From a virus, in the IMG/VR virus record IMGVR_UViG_3300027852_000058, positions 1 through 46,634 of that record: a DNA stretch of 46,634 nt; one strand, written 5' to 3'. Under the pieces are notes generated by a model. It was given only the letters and a program-made list of their open reading frames with translations. It was not told the origin of the DNA and searched no databases. Every line of letters starts with the position of its first letter. Position 1 is the first letter of the stretch. The translations under genes and the position numbers were made by a program. This document shows positions 32,363 to 39,304 of this stretch, one piece after another.

Positions 32363-32601
32363 CGACCTCGCTTTTTTGTGGGGTTGCAATTTAGAAAGTG
32401 CTGTTTTGCCCTATAAATACCCTGTTTTCGGGTGTTTTTGAGAAAATATTTATTTTCGCCATTTGTTTTTTTGCTACCCTAAATTTGTTTAAATAGCCCC
32501 TTTTTTGGCAAAAAAATAAATCAGGTCGATTTTACAAAAATATCTCGGCTTTTCCCTTGACAAATAGAAAAAGGCTTTTTTTCTGTACAAAAAGTATCCA
32601 A

Positions 32602-32621
32602 AACTGTATGGATATACAGTC
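32602..32621. promoter_or_regulatory. LexA-type box 2
   Basis: CTGT-ATGGATAT-ACAG with seven-base arms ACTGTAT / ATACAGT, the same arms as box 1, 259 bases downstream. Confidence 0.65.
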
Positions 32622-32677
32622 TTTTAAAATTTGACATTTAAAAACTTGTTATTTGCCAATGGGTTGCGAGTTTTCCC

Positions 32678-32733
32678 AAGGTAGTGTTTTTTTACTACCT
32701 TCGCTACCGTTTTACTACCTTGCGTGCTACCTT
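32678..32733. repeat. Iteron cluster A (GGTAGT / ACTACC)
   Basis: One AAGGTAGT copy (32678-32685) faces inverted copies ACTACCTT at 32694-32701 and 32714-32721, a variant GCTACCGT at 32703-32710 and GCTACCTT at 32726-32733. The mixed orientation forms an extended dyad. Confidence 0.65.
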
Positions 32734-32975
32734 GGTGAAAAATTAAATCGTTGAAAAATAAGGAAAAAAAAAATAAAAGGCTGACTTGTAGCGAAATACC
32801 AAATTTTTCGAGGGCGCTAGAGGGGAGGGGCTGGAAAATGGACATATTGCGATAGAACGAATAAAAAAATAAAAACAAGCTCCGAAAGTGACACCCTTTG
32901 GAAACGGAAGGTTTTACTACTAAGGAGGGTTTTGAAAATTTATATACTTATTTATCAACAACTTAACTATCACGT

Positions 32976-33006
32976 AAGGTAGTAAAAAAGGTAGTAAAAA
33001 GGTAGT
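32976..33006 (+). repeat. Iteron cluster B (three tandem AAGGTAGT)
   Basis: AAGGTAGT at 32976-32983, 32988-32995 and 32999-33006, separated by A-tracts with a period of 11-12 bases, about one helical turn. A single further copy lies at 33215-33222. The DnaA-like box is 16 bases upstream. This is the usual look of initiator-binding iterons. Confidence 0.7.
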
Positions 33007-33232
33007 GTTTGGAACGCGCTCGAATTAAATTTTTAAAAAATAAAATATTTTATTTTCTCGCAGGCACTAATAAAAGTGGTTCACTTCACCCCCACGGAAA
33101 ATGATCGATAAGGCTTAATTTAAAGGGGGTCTAAGCGTTTTTATTAAGTACCCCAGTGCATGGGTATAGGGTGTGCTTTTTAAAGTGGCCTGAGAGGTGC
33201 GCCATTAGCTTTTTAAGGTAGTGCTAGAAAAC

Positions 33233-33252
33233 CACTGTACAGAAAAACAGTG
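33233..33252. promoter_or_regulatory. LexA-type box 3
   Basis: CTGT-ACAGAAAA-ACAG with arms CACTGT / ACAGTG. It keeps the exact CTGT-N8-ACAG spacing but has a less symmetrical centre; it lies eleven bases after an AAGGTAGT repeat. Confidence 0.5.
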
Positions 33253-33431
33253 TGTTGAGAGTGACATTTATTAAAGTTTTCTAATATCTTATAAAAATTT
33301 TTTATTTTATTACTTTTTGAAAAACAGGCTTTTTAGGCCGAAAACGTGACCAATAATTAAAATCGAGTTCTATTTATGGGCCAAATGGCAAGGGGGTCTA
33401 CTGGGGTCACTGTGTTCCAAAATGGTGCGCT

Positions 33432-33504
33432 CGCAAACCCTATAGAAATAGGGGTTTCAGGGTTCGCGGTGGTGAGTTTGTCTGTTTTGGATTCTAGCGA
33501 ACTC
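33432..33504. repeat. Nested inverted repeats upstream of the 33590 operon
   Basis: A hairpin AAACCCTAT, loop AGAA, ATAGGGGTTT (33435-33457, one bulge) is enclosed by CGCAAACCC / GGGTTCGCG (one mismatch). The second arm can instead pair with GCGAACTC at 33497-33504 over eight bases. The two foldings compete. It may be a cruciform in origin DNA or part of an RNA; no promoter for such an RNA was found. Confidence 0.5.
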
Positions 33505-33530
33505 GCGCAGCCTGTTTATTTTTTTTGGGG

Positions 33531-33558
33531 TTTAACTGAAAAATAGGGCTAGTATAAT
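33531..33558 (+). promoter_or_regulatory. Probable promoter of the rightward accessory-packaging operon
   Basis: TTTAAC, 16 bases, TATAAT, 31 bases before the ATG at 33590. The -10 is perfect and the -35 is weak. Confidence 0.55.
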
Positions 33559-33589
33559 AGTCGCTCTATAAAAACTGGGAGATTTTAAA

Positions 33590-33817
33590 ATGGGACTTAG
33601 TGAAGATTTAAAAGCAATTTTGCGTTTTGATTTCAAAAAAAAGAAAACAATTTTTAGAAAAAATGATTTACTCAACTGCCCATTTTGCGGAAGTCATAAT
33701 TTGAGGACTGATCCATCTTGGGTATATTGCTGTGAATGCCAAGGAATTGGGCCTACTGGAAAAAGTAAAGAATCGGGTAAAAAACTCTGGAATGCTAGGG
33801 CAAAATGCAAAACGTAA
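33590..33817 (+). CDS. Lar-type restriction alleviation protein
   Basis: A 75-aa protein with a zinc-ribbon pattern of the Lar family: LLNCPFCGS (C30, C33), then SWVYCCECQGIGPTGKS (C47/C48, C50), and the closing KKLWNARAK where family members have A...WN.R. Lar proteins of Rac prophage and related phages reduce type I restriction by modulating the host methylase (family knowledge). The ribosome site is CTGGGAG, directly after the operon promoter, so it should be made early. The next gene overlaps its end by 13 bases. Confidence 0.75.
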   Translation: MGLSEDLKAILRFDFKKKKTIFRKNDLLNCPFCGSHNLRTDPSWVYCCECQGIGPTGKSKESGKKLWNARAKCKT

Positions 33818-34050
33818 TTTTAGAAAAGGTTATTTGTCTTGATGGAAGAACCACGGGCAGTTTGTATTATTACGAGGGTAATTTTTATTTTCCAATAAAT
33901 ATGCATGGTGGTCAGGTTGGCCGTGTTAAAAAAGCTGCCCGTAATTTTGTAAAAGAAAACAAAGAATTGGTAAAGCGTGATAGATCAGATAAAAATTACA
34001 AAACTGTTTTAGAAATATTTGACGAATTTTACGGAGATTTAAAAAAATGA
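33805..34050 (+). CDS. Unknown small protein
   Basis: An 81-aa basic protein, strands first (VILEKVICLDGRTTGSLYYY; GNFYFPINMHGGQVGRV), then a helix rich in Lys/Arg. It overlaps both neighbours by a few bases (13 and 4). No known domain. Confidence 0.65.
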   Translation: MQNVILEKVICLDGRTTGSLYYYEGNFYFPINMHGGQVGRVKKAARNFVKENKELVKRDRSDKNYKTVLEIFDEFYGDLKK

Positions 34051-34307
34051 CAATATTTGAACAGAAGTTAAGAGAGATTATTAACGGGCATAGTCTTGAG
34101 AGTGAAAGTGATACACCGGATTTTATACTAGCTGAATATATGATAGATTGCTTAGATGCCTTTACAGATGCAACAAATAAGCGTGAAAAATGGTGCGGGC
34201 GAAAGACAGAACAGCAAGAGGCTAACGCCTTACAACCATTAGCTTTGGGGAGCGCAGCGTCCCGAAATAGAGCCTTGTTAGGCGAGGGAGGCGGGAATGC
34301 GACCTGA
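34047..34307 (+). CDS. Conserved small phage protein with unusual C-terminus
   Basis: An 86-aa protein. Residues 1-52 follow a pattern common in small phage proteins (FEQKLREIINGHSLESESDT followed by PDFILAEYM, then CLDAFTDATNKREKWCGR). The last 34 residues are unlike this: they are Ala/Leu/Gly-rich and are encoded by a GC-rich palindromic stretch (34220-34283) that does not resemble neighbouring DNA. The natural end of the gene may have been replaced by that insertion. Function unknown. Confidence 0.65.
   Translation: MTIFEQKLREIINGHSLESESDTPDFILAEYMIDCLDAFTDATNKREKWCGRKTEQQEANALQPLALGSAASRNRALLGEGGGNAT
34220..34283 (-). repeat. attC-like imperfect palindrome
   Basis: Read on the minus strand it starts GCCTAAC (fits RYYYAAC) and ends GTTAGCC (one change from GTTRRRY). 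The 64-base element is GC-rich, with a central partial stem (TTTCGGGA / TCCCCAAA, one C-C mismatch). Size, ends and fold recall an integron attC site, but no integron integrase is present. Confidence 0.4.
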
Positions 34308-34524
34308 TGAACAATGCAAAAAAGGCGGGTTAGAGGGCATTCGAGAAATGTCGAAAATAACTGGAGAAACCTTGGAAATGCTCAGAAAATGGCATGAGAA
34401 AAAACCGCGAGTTTTTCAACTTTTGTTAATTGGTGCAAGAGCTGAAAAAATAAGAATTTCATTGAGTTCTGATAAAGCCTTAACAACTGGAGATTTATAT
34501 CATGTTGATGATCGTAGATTATAA
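34297..34524 (+). CDS. Conserved small phage protein with HTH-like pattern
   Basis: A 75-aa protein with the pattern KKGGLEGIREMSKITGETLEM followed by LRKWHEKKPRVFQLLLIGA. Phage proteins of this type (KGG.....LS..TG.S..TL.NW...KP.LF) have a predicted helix-turn-helix and occur in small accessory operons. It may bind DNA, but this is inference. The ribosome site GGGAGG comes from the GC-rich palindromic region just upstream. Confidence 0.65.
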   Translation: MRPDEQCKKGGLEGIREMSKITGETLEMLRKWHEKKPRVFQLLLIGARAEKIRISLSSDKALTTGDLYHVDDRRL

Positions 34525-34762
34525 TTTAAAAGAGGAACCCGAACAGGTTTTGGATTTGCCTATTGGGTTTGAATCTTTGGGAATGTCTATGAAACAAGGG
34601 GTTTTAGTTTTCACCGCCCTTGTAGATGTCGAAGCCAATACCACTCCAGTTGAATTTTTAACTTGCCATACTGGTGATTGCATGACCGATTATCCCGGCC
34701 ATTATCTAGGCTGGTATCGAATCGACGATAGCATGTTGATAAACTATGTCTTTTATCGTTGA
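34502..34762 (+). CDS. Unknown small phage protein
   Basis: An 86-aa protein with AACTGGAGAT upstream, overlapping the previous gene by 23 bases. Its middle reads PIGFESLGMSMKQGVLVFTA, then EFLTCHTGDCM and, toward the end, YLGWYRI, a layout seen in small phage proteins with a Gly-Met-x-x-x-x-G turn (DUF7352-like by eye). Function unknown. Confidence 0.6.
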   Translation: MLMIVDYNLKEEPEQVLDLPIGFESLGMSMKQGVLVFTALVDVEANTTPVEFLTCHTGDCMTDYPGHYLGWYRIDDSMLINYVFYR

Positions 34763-34816
34763 GTTAATTATTCAAAAAGATTAAAATACGGAATACTTTT
34801 TCTGGAATAATAATTC

Positions 34817-35290
34817 ATGGCCGCATTCCCGACCGGACTACCTACGGATATTGCCAGAAGTCTTGCTATCGAGTGGGGTATTCACTGCGGGGATTGCGAA
34901 GAGTCGGATCGAATCACCATTCACGACACGGTAAAGAGTGATGACGAACTCGCCCTTTTTCAACAGATGGCTATGGTCTGCAATTTTGAAGAGAGTATTT
35001 CCGCTTTTGGTGATAGAAAATTTAAAAAGAAACAGCGAGATATTTTAAAACTAATTCACGAAAGTACAAATAATTGGATCGCTGGTCATGTCGCGGGGGT
35101 CTTGCTGGGTAGGCTTTCTGGCATTTTAACAGACTCACGCGAAGCAAACGAAATCGCAAAAACTATTTTATTATGTAGCGGCCATGTTGAATTAGATGGC
35201 AGCAAATTTGTTAAGAAAAATAAGATAAATACCGAAAGCTCTAATAAAAAAGGGCTTTTACTTCATCATAATTTTCCAAAGAGTGCTTAA
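34817..35290 (+). CDS. Unknown protein
   Basis: A 157-aa protein. The N-terminal third has CGDCEESDRITIHD, the middle is helical (KKKQRDILKLIHESTNNWIAG; HVAGVLLGRLSGILTDSREA) and the C-terminus is basic. It is not recognised. A small terminase subunit was considered because none is seen nearby, but there is no helix-turn-helix or other specific support. Confidence 0.6.
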   Translation: MAAFPTGLPTDIARSLAIEWGIHCGDCEESDRITIHDTVKSDDELALFQQMAMVCNFEESISAFGDRKFKKKQRDILKLIHESTNNWIAGHVAGVLLGRLSGILTDSREANEIAKTILLCSGHVELDGSKFVKKNKINTESSNKKGLLLHHNFPKSA

Positions 35291-35293
35291 AAA

Positions 35294-35521
35294 ATGGGTA
35301 TTTTATCCGACGTTGGCGAGGTTTACGAAAAATCAACAGGGGTTCCCGCGATAGTTAGCCACGAACCTTTTAGGGTTTCTGCTTGGACTTCTGATGCTGA
35401 AATTGATTTCAATATGGCATTGGAAGAAAAATTTAATTTGTTTATTAGCTTGATTTCTTTCGCAGAATTAAAAACATTTAATGATATAATTTCTTATTTG
35501 GCAGATCATGGCAAAAATTAA
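35294..35521 (+). CDS. Unknown protein
   Basis: A 75-aa acidic protein (MGILSDVGEVYEKSTGV...) with no known domain. It starts three bases after the previous stop and overlaps the nuclease gene by 14 bases, so it is part of the same operon. Confidence 0.6.
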   Translation: MGILSDVGEVYEKSTGVPAIVSHEPFRVSAWTSDAEIDFNMALEEKFNLFISLISFAELKTFNDIISYLADHGKN

Positions 35522-35906
35522 CAGTAGATCAAAAGGTCAACGCGGGGAACGTGAGTTCTGTGATTGGCTTTTTAAAAATTTTGACTTACCTGAAAAACCA
35601 GAAAGAAATCTTGAGCAAGTTAGATCGTCTGGTGCTGACGTTTTAGTTTTTCCTTTTGCTTATGAAATAAAAAGGGTCGAAACTTTAAATTTAAAAAACT
35701 GGTGGCTGCAAGTTCGGGCAGCGGTAAAAGATGAAAACGGTTTTTGTCATAATTATATTCCGGTGGTTTCCTTTCGAGTCAACCGATCCCGGTCATGGGA
35801 ATTTTTAATAAGTGCTGAAAATATAGGGTTAAACGCCGGTTTTATACGTTTGGATGAAGCCCGTTATATTGAATGGGCGAAGGGGGTTTTAAATGAGCGA
35901 CAATGA
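35508..35906 (+). CDS. Hjc-like Holliday-junction resolvase / PD-(D/E)XK endonuclease
   Basis: A 132-aa protein with the Hjc-type opening NSRSKGQRGEREFCDWLF (E14/E16), then VRSSGADVLVF (D44) and AYEIKRVE (E53-x-K55), the D...ExK nuclease core. The size and order of motifs match archaeal-type resolvases and phage relatives. It probably resolves branched DNA before packaging, which suits its place shortly before the large terminase. Confidence 0.8.
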   Translation: MAKINSRSKGQRGEREFCDWLFKNFDLPEKPERNLEQVRSSGADVLVFPFAYEIKRVETLNLKNWWLQVRAAVKDENGFCHNYIPVVSFRVNRSRSWEFLISAENIGLNAGFIRLDEARYIEWAKGVLNERQ

Positions 35907-36075
35907 TGACGATCATTTTCAAATATCACTTTCTTTTCAAAATGGAATTCTTGATATAAGCAGCCCCTTCCCCAGTTTGGATGAAACTGCTTTGTTTTTA
36001 GAGGTTGCGCTAATCGAAATCAGGGGAAAAATTGACAACCCACTATGTAAAATACAATCTGATTCAGTGCATTGA
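35893..36075 (+). CDS. Unknown small acidic protein
   Basis: A 60-aa protein (MSDNDDDHFQISLSFQNG...) overlapping the nuclease end by 14 bases. Its C-terminal half is predicted helical. No known family. Confidence 0.55.
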   Translation: MSDNDDDHFQISLSFQNGILDISSPFPSLDETALFLEVALIEIRGKIDNPLCKIQSDSVH

Positions 36076-36077
36076 TT

Positions 36078-36335
36078 ATGAATATTAACAACGCCTATGA
36101 TTATTCAGTTCGTGAATATTTAAATAGTTTTAAGAATATCTCAGCCAACTCTCTCGCTGAGTTTTCAAGAGATAATTTTGCAACGCCAAAAGCTCAAATA
36201 TGCTTTGTAAATAGGGTTTTCGTCAAGAAAGGCGCTACCTATCGAGAGGTTGTAAACGCTGGGAGAAAAGCTAGGCGCGTTGGCTTTACAGAATTAAAAG
36301 AATATTGCGATTTTTTATTTTCTAAATTTGAATAG
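36078..36335 (+). CDS. Unknown small protein
   Basis: The start is ATG 36078; a TTG at 36072 overlaps the previous stop. The 85-aa product has the helical stretch YSVREYLNSFKNISANSLAEF and a basic C-terminal part (VVNAGRKARRVGFTELKEYC). It could bind DNA. Its position, one gene before the terminase, makes it a weak candidate for the missing small terminase subunit, though it is short for that. Confidence 0.6.
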   Translation: MNINNAYDYSVREYLNSFKNISANSLAEFSRDNFATPKAQICFVNRVFVKKGATYREVVNAGRKARRVGFTELKEYCDFLFSKFE

Positions 36336-36344
36336 GTATTTTTC

Positions 36345-36593
36345 ATGTCCGGTTGGGTTTCTATAAAAGGTTTTCCAAATTATGAAGCAAATTCAAATGG
36401 TGATGTCCAAACACGGGAGAGGAAGGTCAATCATTTTAGATTTAACGGAAACCCAAATGTTTTTAAGCCAAAGAAATTTAAACCGAAGCCCGTAAAATAT
36501 AAAGAAAATGGAAAAATTGTTTTAAAGAATACTTGTTTTACCAAAGTTTTAACGCGGGATGAAGTTTTAAAATTGTCGCATGAAAGAGATTAG
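36345..36593 (+). CDS. NUMOD4-like protein without nuclease domain
   Basis: An 82-aa protein opening GWVSIKGFPNYEANSNGDVQ, a NUMOD4 motif, the DNA-binding module found before HNH nucleases of homing endonucleases. No HNH motif follows; the rest is Lys-rich (KPKKFKPKPVKYKENGK). Either a homing endonuclease gene decayed here, or the module was recruited alone. Its end overlaps the terminase start by 14 bases, so it is part of the packaging operon. Confidence 0.65.
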   Translation: MSGWVSIKGFPNYEANSNGDVQTRERKVNHFRFNGNPNVFKPKKFKPKPVKYKENGKIVLKNTCFTKVLTRDEVLKLSHERD

Positions 36594-37911
36594 CTTAACT
36601 GAGCCACAAGAGCTATTTTTAAATTTGGATAAAAAATATCCGCTTTTTGTTGCGGGTTTTGGCTCTGGCAAGTCAACGGCGCTTACTGTTTCTGTTTTGA
36701 TGGATTTGGAGTTTGAAGGCGTTTCTATAGGGTGTTATGCGCCTACCTATGATTTGTTAAAGCTAATTACGATTCCATATTTAGAAGATTTTTTAATGGA
36801 AATGGATGTCCCTTATAAAATAAATAAATCAGATTATATTATTGAAATCGAGGGCGGGAATAAAATCATTTTGCGCTCAATTGATAGGCCACAAAGGATC
36901 GTTGGTTATGAAGTTTTCAGAAGCCACATAGATGAAATTGATACCGTTCCACAGGCTCAGGCTACGGGCGCATGGAACAAAATCATAGCAAGAAATAGGC
37001 AAAAAGTTTTTATCTTAGATCACGCTGGCAATAAAATTCCTTTGATTGATGAAGCCGGAAATCCAATTTTAAAAAATGACAAAATTCAATTTGAAACCTT
37101 TGACAATAGGGTTTCCGCGTATACCACGCCTGAAGGTTTTAATTTTGCTTATGACCGCTGGGTAAAAAAAGGAACAGAAAGTTATGGTTTTGTAAAGGCT
37201 TCGACTTATTCAAATGAGGCGAATTTACCTGATGATTATATATCAAGCCTTTTGGAAACTTACCCGCCAGAATTAGCCGAGGCTTATTTAAATGGGGAAT
37301 TCGTAAACTTAACAAGCGGATCAGTTTACCCAAATTTTGATAGGGAATTAAACAATAGTTCTGAAACTGTAAATGGCGAAGAGCCTTTGTATATAGGCTG
37401 TGACTTCAATGTGATGTTCGGGGCATCATCTATTCACGTAATGCGCGGTGATGATTTACACGCGGTCGATGAAATATCAGAGGCGTTTGATACCGATGTT
37501 CAAATTGCAATAATTAAAGAGCGCTACCCAAATAACCCTATAAACATTTACCCAGATGCCACGGGAAAAAGGCGGGTTTCTTCAAACACTAGCGAAACGG
37601 ATTTGCAAAAACTTTACGCGGCTAAATTTTCAGTCCACGTAAATCACGCAAACCCTTTGATTAAAGATCGTGTGGCTAATGTTAATGCTAAAGTATGCAA
37701 TGGAAAATATGAAAGGCATTATTTTGTAAATGTAGAAAAATGCCCACAATTAACAAACTGTTTAGAGCAACAAGTTTACGATTCAAATGGTGTTCCTGAT
37801 AAATCAAATAATTTAGATCACCTCCCTGACGGCGTTGGTTATTTAATCACAAAAGTTTGCCCAATAGATAAGCAAGAACTTAAATCAAAAGCGGTTAGGA
37901 GAGGTTATTAA
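36580..37911 (+). CDS. terL: Terminase large subunit
   Basis: A 443-aa packaging motor. Walker A is GFGSGKS (G26-S32), the Walker B end is HIDEID (D118, E119), and the nuclease domain has IGCDFNV (D274) and IYPDATGKR (D325). Residues about 147-170 form an extra loop (AGNKIPLIDEAGNP) between the ATPase core and the coupling region. It cuts concatemers and pumps DNA into the prohead at the portal, whose gene begins at the next base after the stop. No small terminase is recognised beside it. Confidence 0.95.
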   Translation: MKEISLTEPQELFLNLDKKYPLFVAGFGSGKSTALTVSVLMDLEFEGVSIGCYAPTYDLLKLITIPYLEDFLMEMDVPYKINKSDYIIEIEGGNKIILRSIDRPQRIVGYEVFRSHIDEIDTVPQAQATGAWNKIIARNRQKVFILDHAGNKIPLIDEAGNPILKNDKIQFETFDNRVSAYTTPEGFNFAYDRWVKKGTESYGFVKASTYSNEANLPDDYISSLLETYPPELAEAYLNGEFVNLTSGSVYPNFDRELNNSSETVNGEEPLYIGCDFNVMFGASSIHVMRGDDLHAVDEISEAFDTDVQIAIIKERYPNNPINIYPDATGKRRVSSNTSETDLQKLYAAKFSVHVNHANPLIKDRVANVNAKVCNGKYERHYFVNVEKCPQLTNCLEQQVYDSNGVPDKSNNLDHLPDGVGYLITKVCPIDKQELKSKAVRRGY

Positions 37912-39303
37912 ATGTCGATTTCAAGCGTATTAAAAACTCACAAAGAATTTGATAAGCGTAAACATTCTTATAGGCAAGTCGAAGATTGCCTAGAAGGTTC
38001 GGCTCGAATTAAAAAACAAAACGAACTTTATTTACCCATGCCATCGAGCATGTTAGAAGTTGAAGTTTCTAATTCTGGATTAAATGCCGATTTTAATTTT
38101 GAGAAATCAGAAATACCGTGGTGGCATAATAACCCAGCCTACAGAGCGTATTTGATGCGAGCGAGGTTTCCAGACATAACCGCAATTGCTAAGCGTAAAA
38201 TGGTTGGAGTTTCATGCAAGAAAAAACCTGTTATTGAATTACCAAACCATTTGGAATATTTATTAGATTTATGCACAGCTGATGGTGATGATATTTTTTC
38301 CCTATACGAGCTGATTGTTGGCGAGTTAATTGCAAACGGGAAAGTTAGCCTGCTTGTCGATATAAACAAGGCGAATAATAATTGTTTTTTTACAATTTAC
38401 CCAGCCATTACAAATACGAATTGGGAAACGTCCATCGATTCGGGTGAGAGAAAGCTAACTGAATCCGTTTTTTATTTAGGCGAAAAAGATGGTGACGATG
38501 AATTTTTACATTTATTTTCAGGGGTGAATAATTCCGCATCTTGGGCTAAGTTTTCCGGTGACGATGAAAAATTAGTCGATGGCGGGGTTTATTCAAAACA
38601 AGGGTCTACATTGAGTGAAATCCCCGTTGTAAATATCGGCCTTTATGGAAACTCCCCCAAACCTTCCGAGCTTCCTTTGCTGGGTATTTCTGATATTGCA
38701 TTAACTATTTATCGAGAAAATGCAGACGCGGCAAGCTCAAGATTTCAAACGTGCAACCCTACTTTATTTATCACGGGTGAGAGTGAGGCCCCTAAATTTT
38801 TAGGGTCTAATATCGTTGTAACTTTACCAAATCCAGAGGCAAAGGCTTTTTATCCGAAAACAGATACAAGCGCGCTCGATCATATTCAAAGCACCATAAA
38901 TGATTTATTTAATGAGGCATCCCAGTACGGGTCTAGTTTTTTTGCACAACAGGGAAATCAGAAAGAATCGGGCGAGGCGATGTCGTTGCGAAAAAGTGAT
39001 GATGGCGTTTCCTTGGTTCAAATTTGTAGTCAGGCGGCTAGGGGTTTGGAGGCGGCTTTAGAAATCGCGAATAAATACCACGGGTCAAGTGATACGGGTG
39101 CTGTAGTAGTAGATGCAAATCTTGATTTCTCAGAAAAAGAATCTTCACCTCAAGATAAAACCGCGATGGCTACCTTGTGGAGTTTGAAAGGAATTCCCCA
39201 TGCTGATTTATTGTATTACTTGAGATCAGTCGGAGCGCTTCGCGCAGACCGAACGGATGAAGATATTTTAAAAGATTTGCAAAACGAAATCCCGGTTTTA
39301 TAA
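37912..39303 (+). CDS. Portal protein, DUF4055 type
   Basis: A 463-aa protein starting directly after the terminase stop. It has the DUF4055 portal pattern: LPMPSS, then NPAYRAYLMRARFPDITAIA, GELIANGKVSLLVDI, AITNTNWE, and a late SSFFAQQGNQKESGEAMSLR. The dodecameric portal is the channel for packaging and the docking site for the tail. The position between large terminase and a MuF-like gene supports this strongly. Confidence 0.9.
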   Translation: MSISSVLKTHKEFDKRKHSYRQVEDCLEGSARIKKQNELYLPMPSSMLEVEVSNSGLNADFNFEKSEIPWWHNNPAYRAYLMRARFPDITAIAKRKMVGVSCKKKPVIELPNHLEYLLDLCTADGDDIFSLYELIVGELIANGKVSLLVDINKANNNCFFTIYPAITNTNWETSIDSGERKLTESVFYLGEKDGDDEFLHLFSGVNNSASWAKFSGDDEKLVDGGVYSKQGSTLSEIPVVNIGLYGNSPKPSELPLLGISDIALTIYRENADAASSRFQTCNPTLFITGESEAPKFLGSNIVVTLPNPEAKAFYPKTDTSALDHIQSTINDLFNEASQYGSSFFAQQGNQKESGEAMSLRKSDDGVSLVQICSQAARGLEAALEIANKYHGSSDTGAVVVDANLDFSEKESSPQDKTAMATLWSLKGIPHADLLYYLRSVGALRADRTDEDILKDLQNEIPVL

Positions 39304-39304
39304 A

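Larger units (their letters stand above)
32243..33589. other. Gene-free 1.35-kb region, candidate replication origin
   Basis: No convincing gene is present on either strand. It is AT-rich with scattered GC-rich patches. It holds three LexA-type boxes, two clusters of AAGGTAGT repeats, a DnaA-like box TTATCAACA (32952-32960, one change from TTATCCACA) and strong inverted repeats near 33435-33504. It lies between the primase-helicase and a rightward promoter, where phage origins commonly sit. A leftward 84-codon frame at 32624-32878 is low-complexity and is not called. Confidence 0.6.

Noticed and set aside
32557-32636. Two TTGACA sequences as promoters
   Set aside because: TTGACA at 32557 and 32631 lacks an acceptable -10 at 16-18 bases.
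32624-32878. Leftward 84-codon frame in the gene-free region
   Set aside because: Low-complexity Phe/Ser/Leu-rich product, no ribosome site, and it crosses the GGTAGT repeats; it is the reverse of AT-rich origin DNA.
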